From positions 2,363,001-2,427,000 of the forward strand of contig NZ_CP060632.1 in NCBI RefSeq assembly GCF_014337155.1: 64,000 nt of DNA. Reading direction: 5' to 3'. Positions 43,034-50,766 of this stretch are shown here, piece by piece. Under the pieces are notes generated by a model. The model saw only the letters and a list, made by a program, of their open reading frames with translations. It had not been told where the DNA came from and made no database searches. Position numbers and translations under genes: made by a program. This DNA comes from Wujia chipingensis (GTDB lineage Bacteria; Bacillota; Clostridia; Lachnospirales; Lachnospiraceae). Positions within the stretch are counted from its first letter, which is position 1, and each line of letters starts with the position of its first letter.

Positions 43034-43560
43034 ATGGCAGTTTTCAGAGTGGAGCGAAATACGGGATATACCGTTATGAGCAACCACCACTTGCGAAACA
43101 AGGAATTGTCCTTAAAGGCAAAGGGCTTGTTGTCGCAAATGCTTTCGCTGCCCGAAGATTGGGATTATACCCTTGCGGGCTTATCCCATATCAACCGGGA
43201 GAAGATCGACGCAATCCGCGAAGCGGTCAAAGAACTTGAAAAAGCCGGATATATCGTCCGCAGCCGGGAACGCGACGAGAAAGGACGTTTGCGCGGTGCG
43301 GATTATGTCATATACGAGCAGCCGCAGCCCAAAGAGCCGGAAGCAGCTACCAGCAGCGAACAGCCGCCTACATCGGATTTACCTACATTGGAAAATCCAA
43401 CATTGGATAATCCAACGTTGGAAAAACCTACGTTGGAAAAACCTACGTTGGAAAATCCAACGCAATTAAATAAAGATATATCAAGTAAAGAACAATCAAT
43501 TACTGATTTATCAAGTACCCATTCCATTCCTTTCCATTCCCTAAATCCCTTCCCTCTGTC
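43034..43560 (+). pseudogene. DUF6017-type replication initiator, 3' end lost
   Basis: The N-terminal winged helix (MAVFRVERNTGYTVMSNHHL, SLKAKGLLSQMLSLPEDWDY) is that of RepA-N/DUF6017 replication proteins. After a Pro/Thr/Leu repeat the frame runs into the antisense of the relaxase gene and stops at 43630. Relatives are about 100 residues longer. A deletion has fused its middle to the middle of the relaxase. Confidence 0.75.
43386..43465. repeat. 15-bp minisatellite in the replication gene
   Basis: Units of about 15 bases encoding PTLEN, PTLDN, PTLEK, PTLEK, PTLEN. Five to six copies with few changes. Length variation by slippage is expected. Confidence 0.8.
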
Positions 43561-44022
43561 CTGTCCCGGCACGACGACGGATAGCCCATGCTCTTTACAT
43601 ATCCTGTCGCTGGTGCGCCGGATATGGTAATAGCTTTGTTTGTTGGAATGGTACTTTTTGTAGTCAACGAAGCTGACCGAGTTAAAAATCAAGTGATTAT
43701 GCAGATGGTCTTTATCGACGTGAGTTGTCAAAACAAACTCATACTTGCCGCCTAATACCGCCCCGGCAAGTTCCATGCCGATTTTGTGCGCTTCTTCCGG
43801 TGTGGTTTCTCCCACCGCAAAGGATTGTATCAAGTGCCGCCCTAAATGTGTGCCGCGATCTCCGGCAGCTTCCCGCGTCCATGCAAACTCAATATCGGCG
43901 GTTTCCAGCCCGCAGCCGAAAGAGGACGCAAGCAGCTTCCCGTCTGTCTTTTCGGGATTTAAGATATAGTCTATCGCAGCCTTTAAGGTTGATTTAATAG
44001 GGTGCGTCTTTGTAACCGCCAT
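43560..44022 (-). pseudogene. MobA/VirD2-type relaxase, N-terminal part only
   Basis: From the ATG at 44022: VTKTHPIKSTLKAAIDYILN, then the histidine motif HVDKDHLHNHLIFNSVSF and SDRICKEHGLSVVVP. This is the nicking domain of MobP-type relaxases of clostridial elements. After SVVVPGQDRGKG the sequence is antisense to the replication gene. The nicking residues are intact, but the rest of the protein is gone. Confidence 0.82.
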
Positions 44023-44312
44023 ATCTCGTCCACCGCCTTTTTAATGTCCTCTATATCCTGCCTGTAAACCGTCCCCGTCGCATTGGCGCGTTTTGCAATT
44101 TGGTTGATGTTCCGGCTCACCGCTTGCAGTTCCCGGATATATGCTTTTGTGTCGCTTCGGTCAACGACAAGAATATACCCGTCTATCGCCATTTTACGGA
44201 AGTATGCCCCATACTGCTTTATGGGAAGCTGCTTCATCTTCTCGTCGATCAGCCGCTTTTCTTCTTCCGTAACGTAAAACTTCATCTGTATATTTCTCTT
44301 TCGGTTTTCCAT
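43983..44312 (-). CDS. mobC: MobC-type relaxosome protein
   Basis: 109 residues. RHH-like N-terminus (IQMKFYVTEEEKRLIDEKMK), AYFRKMAIDGYILVVD and the C-terminal AVSRNINQIAKRANATGTVY, DIEDIKKAVDEIW are standard for MobC. It helps the relaxase open oriT. It overlaps the relaxase start by 40 bases and has a cluster of inverted repeats just upstream. Confidence 0.9.
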   Translation of the reverse strand: MENRKRNIQMKFYVTEEEKRLIDEKMKQLPIKQYGAYFRKMAIDGYILVVDRSDTKAYIRELQAVSRNINQIAKRANATGTVYRQDIEDIKKAVDEIWRLQRRTLLNQP

Positions 44313-44318
44313 TTCCGC

Positions 44319-44426
44319 ACCGCCTTTCGGTATAAGGGTTTGGGATTATCCCAACAAGCATTTTCCGCAAACGGGTACTCGTTTGCTGTGCTTGCTATCT
44401 ACTCCATACCCCCACCGAAAGGCGGT
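44319..44426. other. Candidate oriT of element B
   Basis: Three nested or adjacent inverted repeats: ACCGCCTTTCGG with CCGAAAGGCGGT enclosing TGGGATTATCCCA and GCAAACG/CGTTTGC. Directly upstream of mobC, the usual position of a MobP oriT. The nick site cannot be fixed by eye. Confidence 0.6.
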
Positions 44427-44457
44427 ATTTGTTGCGCGTTCCTTTGATTTTGGACGC

Positions 44458-44490
44458 AAAAAAAGATTGCAGCCGCCATGCGCTGCAATC
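44458..44490 (-). terminator. Terminator after the Xre gene of element B
   Basis: GATTGCAGC and GCTGCAATC stem followed by seven T on the minus strand. Confidence 0.85.
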
Positions 44491-44513
44491 TCCCGATTTC
44501 TCATATTGTGAGG

Positions 44514-44876
44514 TTAATCCTCTGCTTTTTCGACTTCCGTTATCTCCCTTGCTGTTGCGGTTACAATCCGTATGCCTTTATCGCTCATACCGTCCAGCAG
44601 CGCGTCAAGCTGCCGCCGCCCGGTGGATTTCTCCGCATTGCTGTTCGGGAAGAAAAATTGATCTACCGAAATATGATACCGGGTTACAAGGTCATAGAAT
44701 ACCTGTAAACTCGGCTGTTGTCCCTTGTTCTCGATATTCGCAAGGTAGCGCGGGGAAATATATAACTCGTCGCTTACCTTTTTGCGGCTCTCGCCGTATT
44801 CATTTCTCGCGGCTTTTATAGCTGCCCCGAAAGCCTTAAAGTCGTACAATGGTACGGGTCTTTTTGCCATTTTCAT
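44514..44876 (-). CDS. Xre-family HTH regulator of element B
   Basis: 120 residues: FGAAIKAARNEYGESRKKVS, DELYISPRYLANIENKGQQP form the helix-turn-helix, followed by a tail with ISVDQFFFP. Commonly found in clostridial transposons next to mobilization genes. It lies head-to-head with the leader-controlled resistance-type operon and may repress transfer functions. Confidence 0.85.
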   Translation of the reverse strand: MKMAKRPVPLYDFKAFGAAIKAARNEYGESRKKVSDELYISPRYLANIENKGQQPSLQVFYDLVTRYHISVDQFFFPNSNAEKSTGRRQLDALLDGMSDKGIRIVTATAREITEVEKAED

Positions 44877-44963
44877 TCACCCTGTTACATTTTACAGTTC
44901 ACCTTTCTTTTTGGATATGTCCACACAATTCATATCATTAGGTTAAATACTTCCTGTTGTGTA

Positions 44964-44992
44964 TTGACAGTAGACTGATTTTCTGATAAAAT
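44964..44992 (+). promoter_or_regulatory. Promoter of the leader-KTR-methyltransferase operon
   Basis: Perfect TTGACA, 17-base spacer, TAAAAT. Strong and close to consensus, 29 bases before the leader peptide. Confidence 0.85.
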
Positions 44993-45020
44993 AAAATTTA
45001 TGTAAAAGGAGGTGGCGTTT

Positions 45021-45047
45021 ATGTTGCATAGCATGCGTATTAGATAA
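45021..45047 (+). CDS. Leader peptide MLHSMRIR
   Basis: Eight codons preceded by AAAGGAGG. Short leaders of this sort precede inducible ribosome-protection and rRNA-methylase genes: a stalled ribosome changes the folding of the downstream attenuator. Its sequence GCATAGCATGCG can pair with the later GCGGATGCTATAC, consistent with alternative folds. Confidence 0.75.
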   Translation: MLHSMRIR

Positions 45048-45067
45048 GCATTGAAAAAAAGGATTTT

Positions 45068-45091
45068 CCCATTTTCAACATGGGCTTTTTT
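45068..45091 (+). terminator. Attenuator hairpin after the leader peptide
   Basis: CCCAT and ATGGG with outer A/T pairing followed by T-run, 20 bases past the leader stop. Short stem that could be prevented by a stalled ribosome. Confidence 0.75.
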
Positions 45092-45200
45092 GTCATGCTT
45101 ATTTTGCGGATGCTATACAAAAAACTAACGACGTATAGATATAGTATAGACATAGTGCAAGCTATGCCTTAGTTTTGTTGTACTGCTCTGTGCATTATAA

Positions 45201-45243
45201 ATGCAGGTCAATGCTCATGTTGAGGATTGACCTGCATTTTTTT
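45201..45243 (+). terminator. Second, strong attenuator/terminator
   Basis: ATGCAGGTCAAT and ATTGACCTGCAT, a perfect 12-bp stem followed by seven T, just before the KTR gene. All transcription of the operon must read through it. Confidence 0.85.
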
Positions 45244-45268
45244 GTGTAAAAAGGACGAGTGAAATATA

Positions 45269-45454
45269 ATGCTTAAAAAATATTGGATAAAATGTCCGAT
45301 TTGTAACGGAAAGACGAGAGTTCAAGTATTTCATAATACTGTATTAAAAGATTTTCCTCTTTTCTGCCCTAAATGCAAATTGACGCATATCATTGATGTA
45401 GAAAAATTAGAGATTGTAATCAAAAATACAGAAAAACAAACTTTTATTATTTAG
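45269..45454 (+). CDS. Cysteine-rich KTR domain protein
   Basis: 61 residues. WIKCPICNGKTRVQVFHNTV, LKDFPLFCPKCKLTHIIDVE is the KTR zinc-ribbon often found next to resistance genes on Tn916-like and clostridial elements. Cotranscribed with the methyltransferase 16 bases downstream. Function unknown; an RNA or regulatory role is possible. Confidence 0.88.
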   Translation: MLKKYWIKCPICNGKTRVQVFHNTVLKDFPLFCPKCKLTHIIDVEKLEIVIKNTEKQTFII

Positions 45455-45470
45455 AAGAAAGGATATAAAA

Positions 45471-46454
45471 ATGAAACGTTTACCTAAATATACGCCTGCG
45501 GAAGTACGGAATGATCCATACGGATTTACTTACAAAGAAATGTCGGAAGTTATTGGCGAGAATGAAGCAAAAGCCTTATATGAAGAATTATATAAGCAAT
45601 TACCACGCAAAAAAAATCTATCAATGTTGGTAAAAAATATTTGCAAAAGCAGTGATACTGAAAAGTATGTTTACGAACTGAAAGACAACAAATACATTGA
45701 AACGGTTTTTATCAAGCGGCGAGATGGTGGAACTGTTTGCGTGAGCACACAAGTCGGTTGTCCTGTTGGTTGTATTTTTTGTGAGTCCGGGCGAAATGGC
45801 TTTGTTCGTAATCTAACATCGTCAGAAATCGTACAACAGATTATATTGTTGCGTCGAAAAGTAAACCGTATCGTTTTTATGGGTATGGGAGAGCCTTTAT
45901 TCAATTATGACAACTTGATAAAAGCAATCCATATTCTCCGAGATAGATATGGGCTCAACTTTCCAACCGACGGCATTACCATATCAACAGTTGGTCCGGT
46001 CGATCAATTAAAAAAATTGCGCGAGGAACATCTTAAAATTCAGTTGACAATATCTTTACACGCAGCAACACAATCTGCAAGAAATCGTATTATTCCTCAC
46101 ATGCGCATATATGCTATTGAAGATGTTGTTAAGCAAGCCTTATCCTATTCTGAAAGGCATAATCGCAAAATTGTCTTTGCGTATTTGCTTTTACCGGGTA
46201 TAAATGACCGGCCCTCAGATGTAAGACAACTTGCAAAATGGTTTCGGGGCAAAAAAGTTATGATTAACGTGTTACAATACAACCCAACAAGCAATTCAAG
46301 AATTAAAGCACCACAGAAACGGGAAATAGTTGCATTCAAACATCAATTAGAGCAAGCAGGACTTGAAGTTACTATGAGAGTTTCTCATGGCAGAGAGATT
46401 AACGCGGCTTGTGGACAGTTAGCTAACACATATAATAAATTCAAAAAAAAATGA
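45471..46454 (+). CDS. RlmN/Cfr-family radical SAM rRNA methyltransferase
   Basis: 327 residues. The radical SAM cysteines are C97, C101 and C104 (GCPVGCIFCESG), GMGEPL is at 138-143, SLHAAT and the late Cys C314 (AACGQL) that carries the methyl intermediate are present. Enzymes of this family methylate A2503 of 23S rRNA: RlmN at C2, Cfr at C8 giving resistance to phenicols, lincosamides, oxazolidinones, pleuromutilins and streptogramin A. GMGEPL is RlmN-like (Cfr has GMGEAL). The short divergent N-terminus, mobile location and inducible leader are more like a resistance gene. Which carbon it modifies is open. Confidence 0.85.
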   Translation: MKRLPKYTPAEVRNDPYGFTYKEMSEVIGENEAKALYEELYKQLPRKKNLSMLVKNICKSSDTEKYVYELKDNKYIETVFIKRRDGGTVCVSTQVGCPVGCIFCESGRNGFVRNLTSSEIVQQIILLRRKVNRIVFMGMGEPLFNYDNLIKAIHILRDRYGLNFPTDGITISTVGPVDQLKKLREEHLKIQLTISLHAATQSARNRIIPHMRIYAIEDVVKQALSYSERHNRKIVFAYLLLPGINDRPSDVRQLAKWFRGKKVMINVLQYNPTSNSRIKAPQKREIVAFKHQLEQAGLEVTMRVSHGREINAACGQLANTYNKFKKK

Positions 46455-46481
46455 TTAAAAGTGCCAGACGCATAGACGCAG

Positions 46482-46529
46482 AGCCGATAACGCATTAGGT
46501 CAAAAAACCTATGTGTTATCGGCTTTTTT
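46482..46529 (+). terminator. Terminator after the methyltransferase
   Basis: AGCCGATAACGCATTAGGT and ACCTATGTGTTATCGGCT form a long stem followed by TTTTTT, 27 bases after the stop. Confidence 0.9.
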
Positions 46530-46607
46530 ATTTAATATTGCGCAAAAGCCGCTGTTCCCTATTATAGAATGGATTGCGGGTAGTGTATTAAAGTCGCCCT
46601 TTTTTAA

Positions 46608-46642
46608 GGATACGGCGGTATCGGGGAGGTATCGCCGTGTCC
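46608..46642 (+). terminator. Hairpin in the 46.5-46.9 kb gap
   Basis: GGATACGGCGGTA and TATCGCCGTGTCC stem, then ATTTTTATTT. The surrounding gap has no gene; several genes ending here were probably lost. Confidence 0.6.
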
Positions 46643-46764
46643 ATTTTTATTTACTGTAACCCGCCTAATGCTTTGCGGTCAAAAAAAGCTATGCTCCGCA
46701 AGCGGGATATTCCGGCTATGAATGTGAACTGTCAATACATTTAGCTACTGCTTACATTTCCTTT

Positions 46765-46793
46765 GCGCCCGTCCGCGTCTTGCGGACGGGCGC
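46765..46793. terminator. GC-rich perfect hairpin upstream of the sigma-like gene
   Basis: GCGCCCGTCCGC and its exact complement around GTCTT, then ATTTTG. 135 bases before the sigma-like gene; probably the terminator of an upstream unit. Confidence 0.7.
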
Positions 46794-46927
46794 ATTTTGC
46801 TTTTTTCAACTTTTTTCTGAAAAGCGCACTCAAGAGCCATCTCCAGAACGGGTACGGAGCGAAAGGGGCAGAGAGGACAAGCCCTTAACTCCCGTCCTCT
46901 ACTCCACGCGGGAAGGAGGTGAACTCT

Positions 46928-47365
46928 ATGGAGCTATCTTCTTCCGACAAGGAAAGAATACAACATCAGTACGACGCATTAGCAAAGAAAACTTTGGTCG
47001 GCGAAGCGAAAAGCCACCGCCGCACTCTTGCGAAACGCGCAGCACGCGAAGTTACTTTTTCGGATTTGAGCGAAAGCGAACTCGCGCAGCTTTTCACAAC
47101 GGACGAATACGAAAGCGATTATTTCCGTTTTCAAGTGTCCGGCTTTGATGTACTCGTCAAAAATGAACTGCTTGCCGAAGCCCTTAACGCTTTGCCCGAA
47201 AGGAAACGCGACATTATCCTTTTGTCCTACTTCTTGGATATGAGCGACGCGGAAATTGGCGAACTGCTGAATGTTGTACGCACGACGGTTTTCCGGCACA
47301 GGAAATCCGCGCTTGCGAAAATCAAACAGTATTTGGAGGGAAAAGCAGATGATGAATACCGTTAG
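46928..47365 (+). CDS. Sigma-70 region-4-like regulator of element B
   Basis: 145 residues from the ATG at 46928 (AAGGAGGTG site; the earlier GTG overlaps it). The C-terminal LVKNELLAEALNALPERKRD, IILLSYFLDMSDAEIGELLN, VVRTTVFRHRKSALAKIKQY is a region-4 helix-turn-helix. Such proteins sit before helix-turn-helix and recombinase genes in clostridial transposons and probably drive transfer or excision genes. It overlaps the next gene. Confidence 0.88.
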   Translation: MELSSSDKERIQHQYDALAKKTLVGEAKSHRRTLAKRAAREVTFSDLSESELAQLFTTDEYESDYFRFQVSGFDVLVKNELLAEALNALPERKRDIILLSYFLDMSDAEIGELLNVVRTTVFRHRKSALAKIKQYLEGKADDEYR

Positions 47366-47591
47366 GAAGTCTGAAAATCTGTTGCCGTTCCCTGTCATTT
47401 CCGCAGCGGCAAACGGCGACACAACCGCCATGTGCGCGATCTTGAAGCACTACGAGGGTTACATAGCGAAACTTTGTACCCGCACGCTGAAAGACGACGC
47501 GGGCAATACCTATTCCTATGTGGACGAGGAAATGCGTAACAGGCTGCAAGTGCGCCTTATTACCCGCACCCTTGCTTTTCATGTAGGATAA
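47349..47591 (+). CDS. Helix-turn-helix conjugative-transposon protein
   Basis: 80 residues from the ATG pair at 47349, inside the end of the sigma-like gene. LLPFPVISAAANGDTTAMCA, ILKHYEGYIAKLCTRTLKDD has the shape of a sigma region-2-like helical domain often paired with the upstream gene in Tn916/CTn elements. Together the two may form a split sigma factor. Confidence 0.8.
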   Translation: MMNTVRKSENLLPFPVISAAANGDTTAMCAILKHYEGYIAKLCTRTLKDDAGNTYSYVDEEMRNRLQVRLITRTLAFHVG

Positions 47592-48049
47592 TCTTTTAGC
47601 CCATGCGGGGAGCGTGTCCCCTTTCCACGCTTCCCGTTATGGGCTATTTGTCGTTCCGCAAAAGCATATCCGCTGTTGATGTGCTTTTGCAGGCCGACAA
47701 AGCCTATTGTTCTTTGACAAAGAAAGCGGCCTTTGGTGCGCAGCATAACAGGCAAACGGGTACATTCCGTCTGTACCGAGCCAGTCGGCGGGTACGCCAT
47801 GACAGCTTTTCCCCATAGGGGAAAAGCCGAGCGAGAACTACCGCGCCGTAAAACAGGTTTAGCAGCTTGTGGGCGACGACATACAAGGCGGCACAATGAT
47901 ACTCCCGCGTTGAACACCCTCAAAGTATTGCGCGGCGCACCCATAAGCATGGGCCGGGGTGAAACTCCCGTGAGGTTGCAGCTAACAACCGCCCGTTTTT
48001 GCCTTTTGACGAATATAGTTTATCCATACAGGAAAAGGAGGTTTTTCTA
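47592..48049. other. 458-bp stretch without a convincing gene
   Basis: GC-rich, between the HTH gene and TnpW. Open frames on both strands have no family-like sequence. It contains several stems, for example CCCAT/ATGGG at 47939-47952 and a GGCGGGTACGCC segment. It may hold a structured RNA, oriT or regulatory leader. Confidence 0.5.
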
Positions 48050-48223
48050 ATGGATAAAAAACAGACAATTACAACCGAACGCAAAATAGGGAAAATCACC
48101 TATCTTGTTCAAGCGTTGCCGAGTGAAAAGGCAACCGATACAATCCATAAAAAGATTGAGAAACTCATTGTAAAGGATTTGCAGAAAAAGCCCGGAAATC
48201 CGGGATTTTTAGCGTCCGAGTAG
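48050..48223 (+). CDS. TnpW-family transposon protein
   Basis: 57 residues from the ATG at 48050 with AAAGGAGG. RKIGKITYLVQALPSEKATD, TIHKKIEKLIVKDL is the TnpW pattern: small proteins immediately before TnpX-type recombinases. Role unclear, possibly accessory to excision. Confidence 0.82.
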   Translation: MDKKQTITTERKIGKITYLVQALPSEKATDTIHKKIEKLIVKDLQKKPGNPGFLASE

Positions 48224-48300
48224 TGCATTAGGCGGCGGGATATGGTATAATGATAGCAACACATTATACCTGTTTATTCGGCTGTCGGAAAGGAGGACTA

Positions 48301-49974
48301 ATGTTACAGTCGAATAAAATCACCGCCCTTTACTGCCGTTTAAGTCAAGAGGATATGCAAGCCGGAGAAAGCGGAAGCATACAGCACCAAAAAATGATAC
48401 TTCAACGCTATGCGGACGAACACCATTTTTTGAACACAAAGTTTTTTGTGGACGACGGATTTTCCGGCGTGAGTTTTGAGCGCGAGGGGCTGCAAGCGAT
48501 GTTGCAGGAAGTGGAAGCCGGACGAGTGGCGACGGTCATTACCAAAGACCTTTCCCGTCTTGGCAGAAACTATCTGAAAACGGGCGAACTCATAGAGATT
48601 GTATTTCCCGAAAACGGAGTACGCTATATCGCGATCAACGACGGAGTTGACACAGCGCGGGAGGATAACGAGTTTACCCCCTTGCGGAACTGGTTTAACG
48701 AGTTTTACGCCCGCGACACAAGCAAGAAAATCCGCGCAGTTAAACAGGCACAGGCGCAAAAAGGCGAGCGCGTCAACGGGGAATATCCATACGGCTATAT
48801 CCCAGACCCGAACAACCGCCACCACCTTATACCCGACCCGGAAACCGCGCCGATTGTCAAACAGGTTTTCGCTATGTTTGTTAGCGGCGTGCGTATGTGC
48901 GAAATCCAAAAATGGCTTGCGGAAAACAAAGTCTTGACGATTGGAGCGTTGCGCTATCAGCGTACAGGACAGGCGCGGTATCAGCGGGCAATGATCGCCC
49001 CCTATACTTGGCCGGACAAAACGCTCTATGACATATTAGCAAGGCAGGAATATTTAGGGCATACCATAACCGCGAAAACTCACAAGGTATCCTACAAGTC
49101 GAAAAAGACCCGGAAGAACGAAGAAGAACAACGCTATTTCTTCCCAAACACCCATGAGCCGCTTGTTGACGAGGAAACCTTTGAACTTGCGCAAAAGCGG
49201 ATTGCTACCCGCCACCGCCCGACAAAAGCAGCGGAGATTGATATTTTTTCCGGCTTGCTGTTTTGCGCTGGTTGCAGACATAAGATGTATTACCAACAGG
49301 GCGTAAATATCGAGCCGCGCAAGTTTTCCTATTCTTGCGGCGCATGGCGCAACAGGGCAAGGACAGGCAGCGAGTGTACCTCTCATTATATCCGCAAAAA
49401 CGTACTTCTTGATTTAGTGCTGGAAGATATGCGGCGGGTTTTGCGGTATGTTAAGGAACACGAACAGGACTTTATCTGTAAAGCTACCGAGTACGGCGAC
49501 ATGGAAGCGAGAAAGGCATTAGCGCAGCAGCAAAAGGAACTTTTCAAAGCACAGGCGCGTATGACCGAACTTGACACGCTTTTCCGCAAGCTGTATGAGG
49601 ACAACGCATTAGGCAGACTGACAGATGAACGGTTTGTGTTTCTAACTTCCGGCTATGAGGACGAAAAGAAATCCCTTGCCGCAAGGATAGACGAGTTACA
49701 ACAGCAGATCGCAACCGTTACCGAGCGAAAAAGGGATATATCAAGGTTTATTCAGATTGTCGGGAAATACAGCGACATACAGGAATTGACCTATGAAAAC
49801 GTCCATGAGTTTATCGACCGTATTTTGATACATGAATTAGACCGGGAAACCAACACCCGGAAAATCGAAATCCATTATAGCTTTGTCGGACAGGTTGATA
49901 CCGAGCAGGAGCCGACGCAAGTTGTCAACCATGACCGCCGCAACATGGTAGATGTAAAAAGTATCGCTATCTAA
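48301..49974 (+). CDS. Large serine recombinase of element B (TnpX type)
   Basis: 557 residues from the ATG at 48301 (GGAAAGGAGG). Catalytic Ser in ALYCRLSQEDM, VITKDLSRLGRNY, a recombinase domain, zinc ribbon (CAGCRHKMYY, CGAWRNR), and a coiled-coil tail. It excises and inserts element B. Its stop lies about ten bases from the crossover site. The intact gene suggests B can still move. Confidence 0.95.
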   Translation: MLQSNKITALYCRLSQEDMQAGESGSIQHQKMILQRYADEHHFLNTKFFVDDGFSGVSFEREGLQAMLQEVEAGRVATVITKDLSRLGRNYLKTGELIEIVFPENGVRYIAINDGVDTAREDNEFTPLRNWFNEFYARDTSKKIRAVKQAQAQKGERVNGEYPYGYIPDPNNRHHLIPDPETAPIVKQVFAMFVSGVRMCEIQKWLAENKVLTIGALRYQRTGQARYQRAMIAPYTWPDKTLYDILARQEYLGHTITAKTHKVSYKSKKTRKNEEEQRYFFPNTHEPLVDEETFELAQKRIATRHRPTKAAEIDIFSGLLFCAGCRHKMYYQQGVNIEPRKFSYSCGAWRNRARTGSECTSHYIRKNVLLDLVLEDMRRVLRYVKEHEQDFICKATEYGDMEARKALAQQQKELFKAQARMTELDTLFRKLYEDNALGRLTDERFVFLTSGYEDEKKSLAARIDELQQQIATVTERKRDISRFIQIVGKYSDIQELTYENVHEFIDRILIHELDRETNTRKIEIHYSFVGQVDTEQEPTQVVNHDRRNMVDVKSIAI

Positions 49975-49983
49975 CCCCAGCAA

Positions 49984-50173
49984 AATTTGTACCAGAATAA
50001 CCATCGTCCACATACGTTTTTGCTATGTGCCATCCCTGCTTTTTCACATAATCCGTGAGGATGGATTTCTGTGTCGCAATGCTCGCACTCTCGTTATCCG
50101 TACCATCGTCTTTAGATAAGCGGCAATAAATGCCGACTAAATAGATTTTCTTTTCTTCTTTGATTCCTGCCAT
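49984..50173 (-). pseudogene. Large serine recombinase of element A, 5' part (split by element B)
   Basis: MAGIKEEKKIYLVGIYCRLS, KDDGTDNESASIATQ then VDDGYSGTNF, followed by three foreign codons and a stop from element B. It has the catalytic Ser. Joined to the 3' part at 42507 it reads GTNFQRPSF in frame, giving a full recombinase of about 618 residues. Confidence 0.92.
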
Positions 50174-50227
50174 ACTGTAAAACCTCCGTATCTGTCCTAT
50201 CTGTTTTCATGTCCCATTGCGTACATT

Positions 50228-50491
50228 CTAAGCGGACAGCCCCTCATTGTCGAAGGTGTCGCCCTCGGCAATCTTCTTCCGAATATCCTCGGAGATAATC
50301 GGGACAAACGCTTCTGTAACGGTCTGTGTGCCGACATATTCACGGCTGATTATCATCTGCACTGGTGCTTTTGGCACGATACGCTTTCTCTTTTTATCTG
50401 CTTTCTTATCCTCGCCCATACTTAAATCTTCCTTTCCAGACAGGGCAGGGAAGAGTTTGGAAATGTCCCCGCCCTGCCAATCAGATACCAT
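50228..50491 (-). CDS. Small transposon protein upstream of recombinase A
   Basis: 87 residues, start TAATG-coupled to the PC4-like gene. The N-terminal half is acidic/basic linker; the C-terminal VPKAPVQMIISREYVGTQTV, TEAFVPIISEDIRKKI is conserved-looking. The position just before the recombinase resembles TnpW, but the sequence differs. Function unknown. Confidence 0.65.
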   Translation of the reverse strand: MVSDWQGGDISKLFPALSGKEDLSMGEDKKADKKRKRIVPKAPVQMIISREYVGTQTVTEAFVPIISEDIRKKIAEGDTFDNEGLSA

Positions 50492-50721
50492 TAATCCTCG
50501 CTGTTTAATTCTTTCTGTAATGCTTTAAGGAGTGCCGCCGCTTCATCAGCGTTCAGCGTGATTCCCTTGCCGCACTTTTCACGGTTCGGGGAAAAGCTGC
50601 GGATGTCATACTTCGGCTCTTTCCCATTCCATGAAATGAGATTGATTTCCTTTGTGTAGCCACTGTCGCCCGTAGACAATACTGCGATTTCCTTTACGAT
50701 TTCATACTGGATTTCTCTCAT
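50491..50721 (-). CDS. YdbC/PC4-like single-strand DNA-binding protein
   Basis: 76 residues. IVKEIAVLSTGDSGYTKEIN, LISWNGKEPKYDIRSFSPNR, GITLNADEAAALLKALQ matches the YdbC/PC4 family that binds single-stranded DNA as a dimer. Common on mobilizable elements, where it may protect transferred DNA. It lies between ParB and the small protein in one operon. Confidence 0.85.
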   Translation of the reverse strand: MREIQYEIVKEIAVLSTGDSGYTKEINLISWNGKEPKYDIRSFSPNREKCGKGITLNADEAAALLKALQKELNSED

Positions 50722-50766
50722 TCTCCATACCTCAACTCTCTGTATTTACTTCCCGAAAAAAGAAGA

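Larger units (their letters stand above)
42506..49985. mobile_element. Element B: nested serine-recombinase element (about 7.5 kb)
   Basis: Splits the recombinase of element A between AAT and CAA codons (GTNF and QRPS). The crossover core is AA on the plus strand. Its ends share GATAGCGATA in inverted order. It carries a truncated replication gene, a truncated relaxase, MobC, an Xre gene, the KTR plus RlmN/Cfr-like pair, sigma and HTH genes, TnpW and its recombinase, whose stop is about ten bases from the right end. Confidence 0.88.

Noticed and set aside
43386..43465. Regular repeats resembling iterons
   Set aside because: In frame inside the replication-type gene, encoding PTLEN units.
45471..46454. 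Naming the methyltransferase cfr
   Set aside because: GMGEPL and other positions are RlmN-like; resistance cannot be concluded from sequence.
47579..47950. A 123-codon minus-strand frame in the 47.6 kb gap
   Set aside because: Low-complexity Arg/Ser-rich sequence with no start signal; probably chance in GC-rich DNA.
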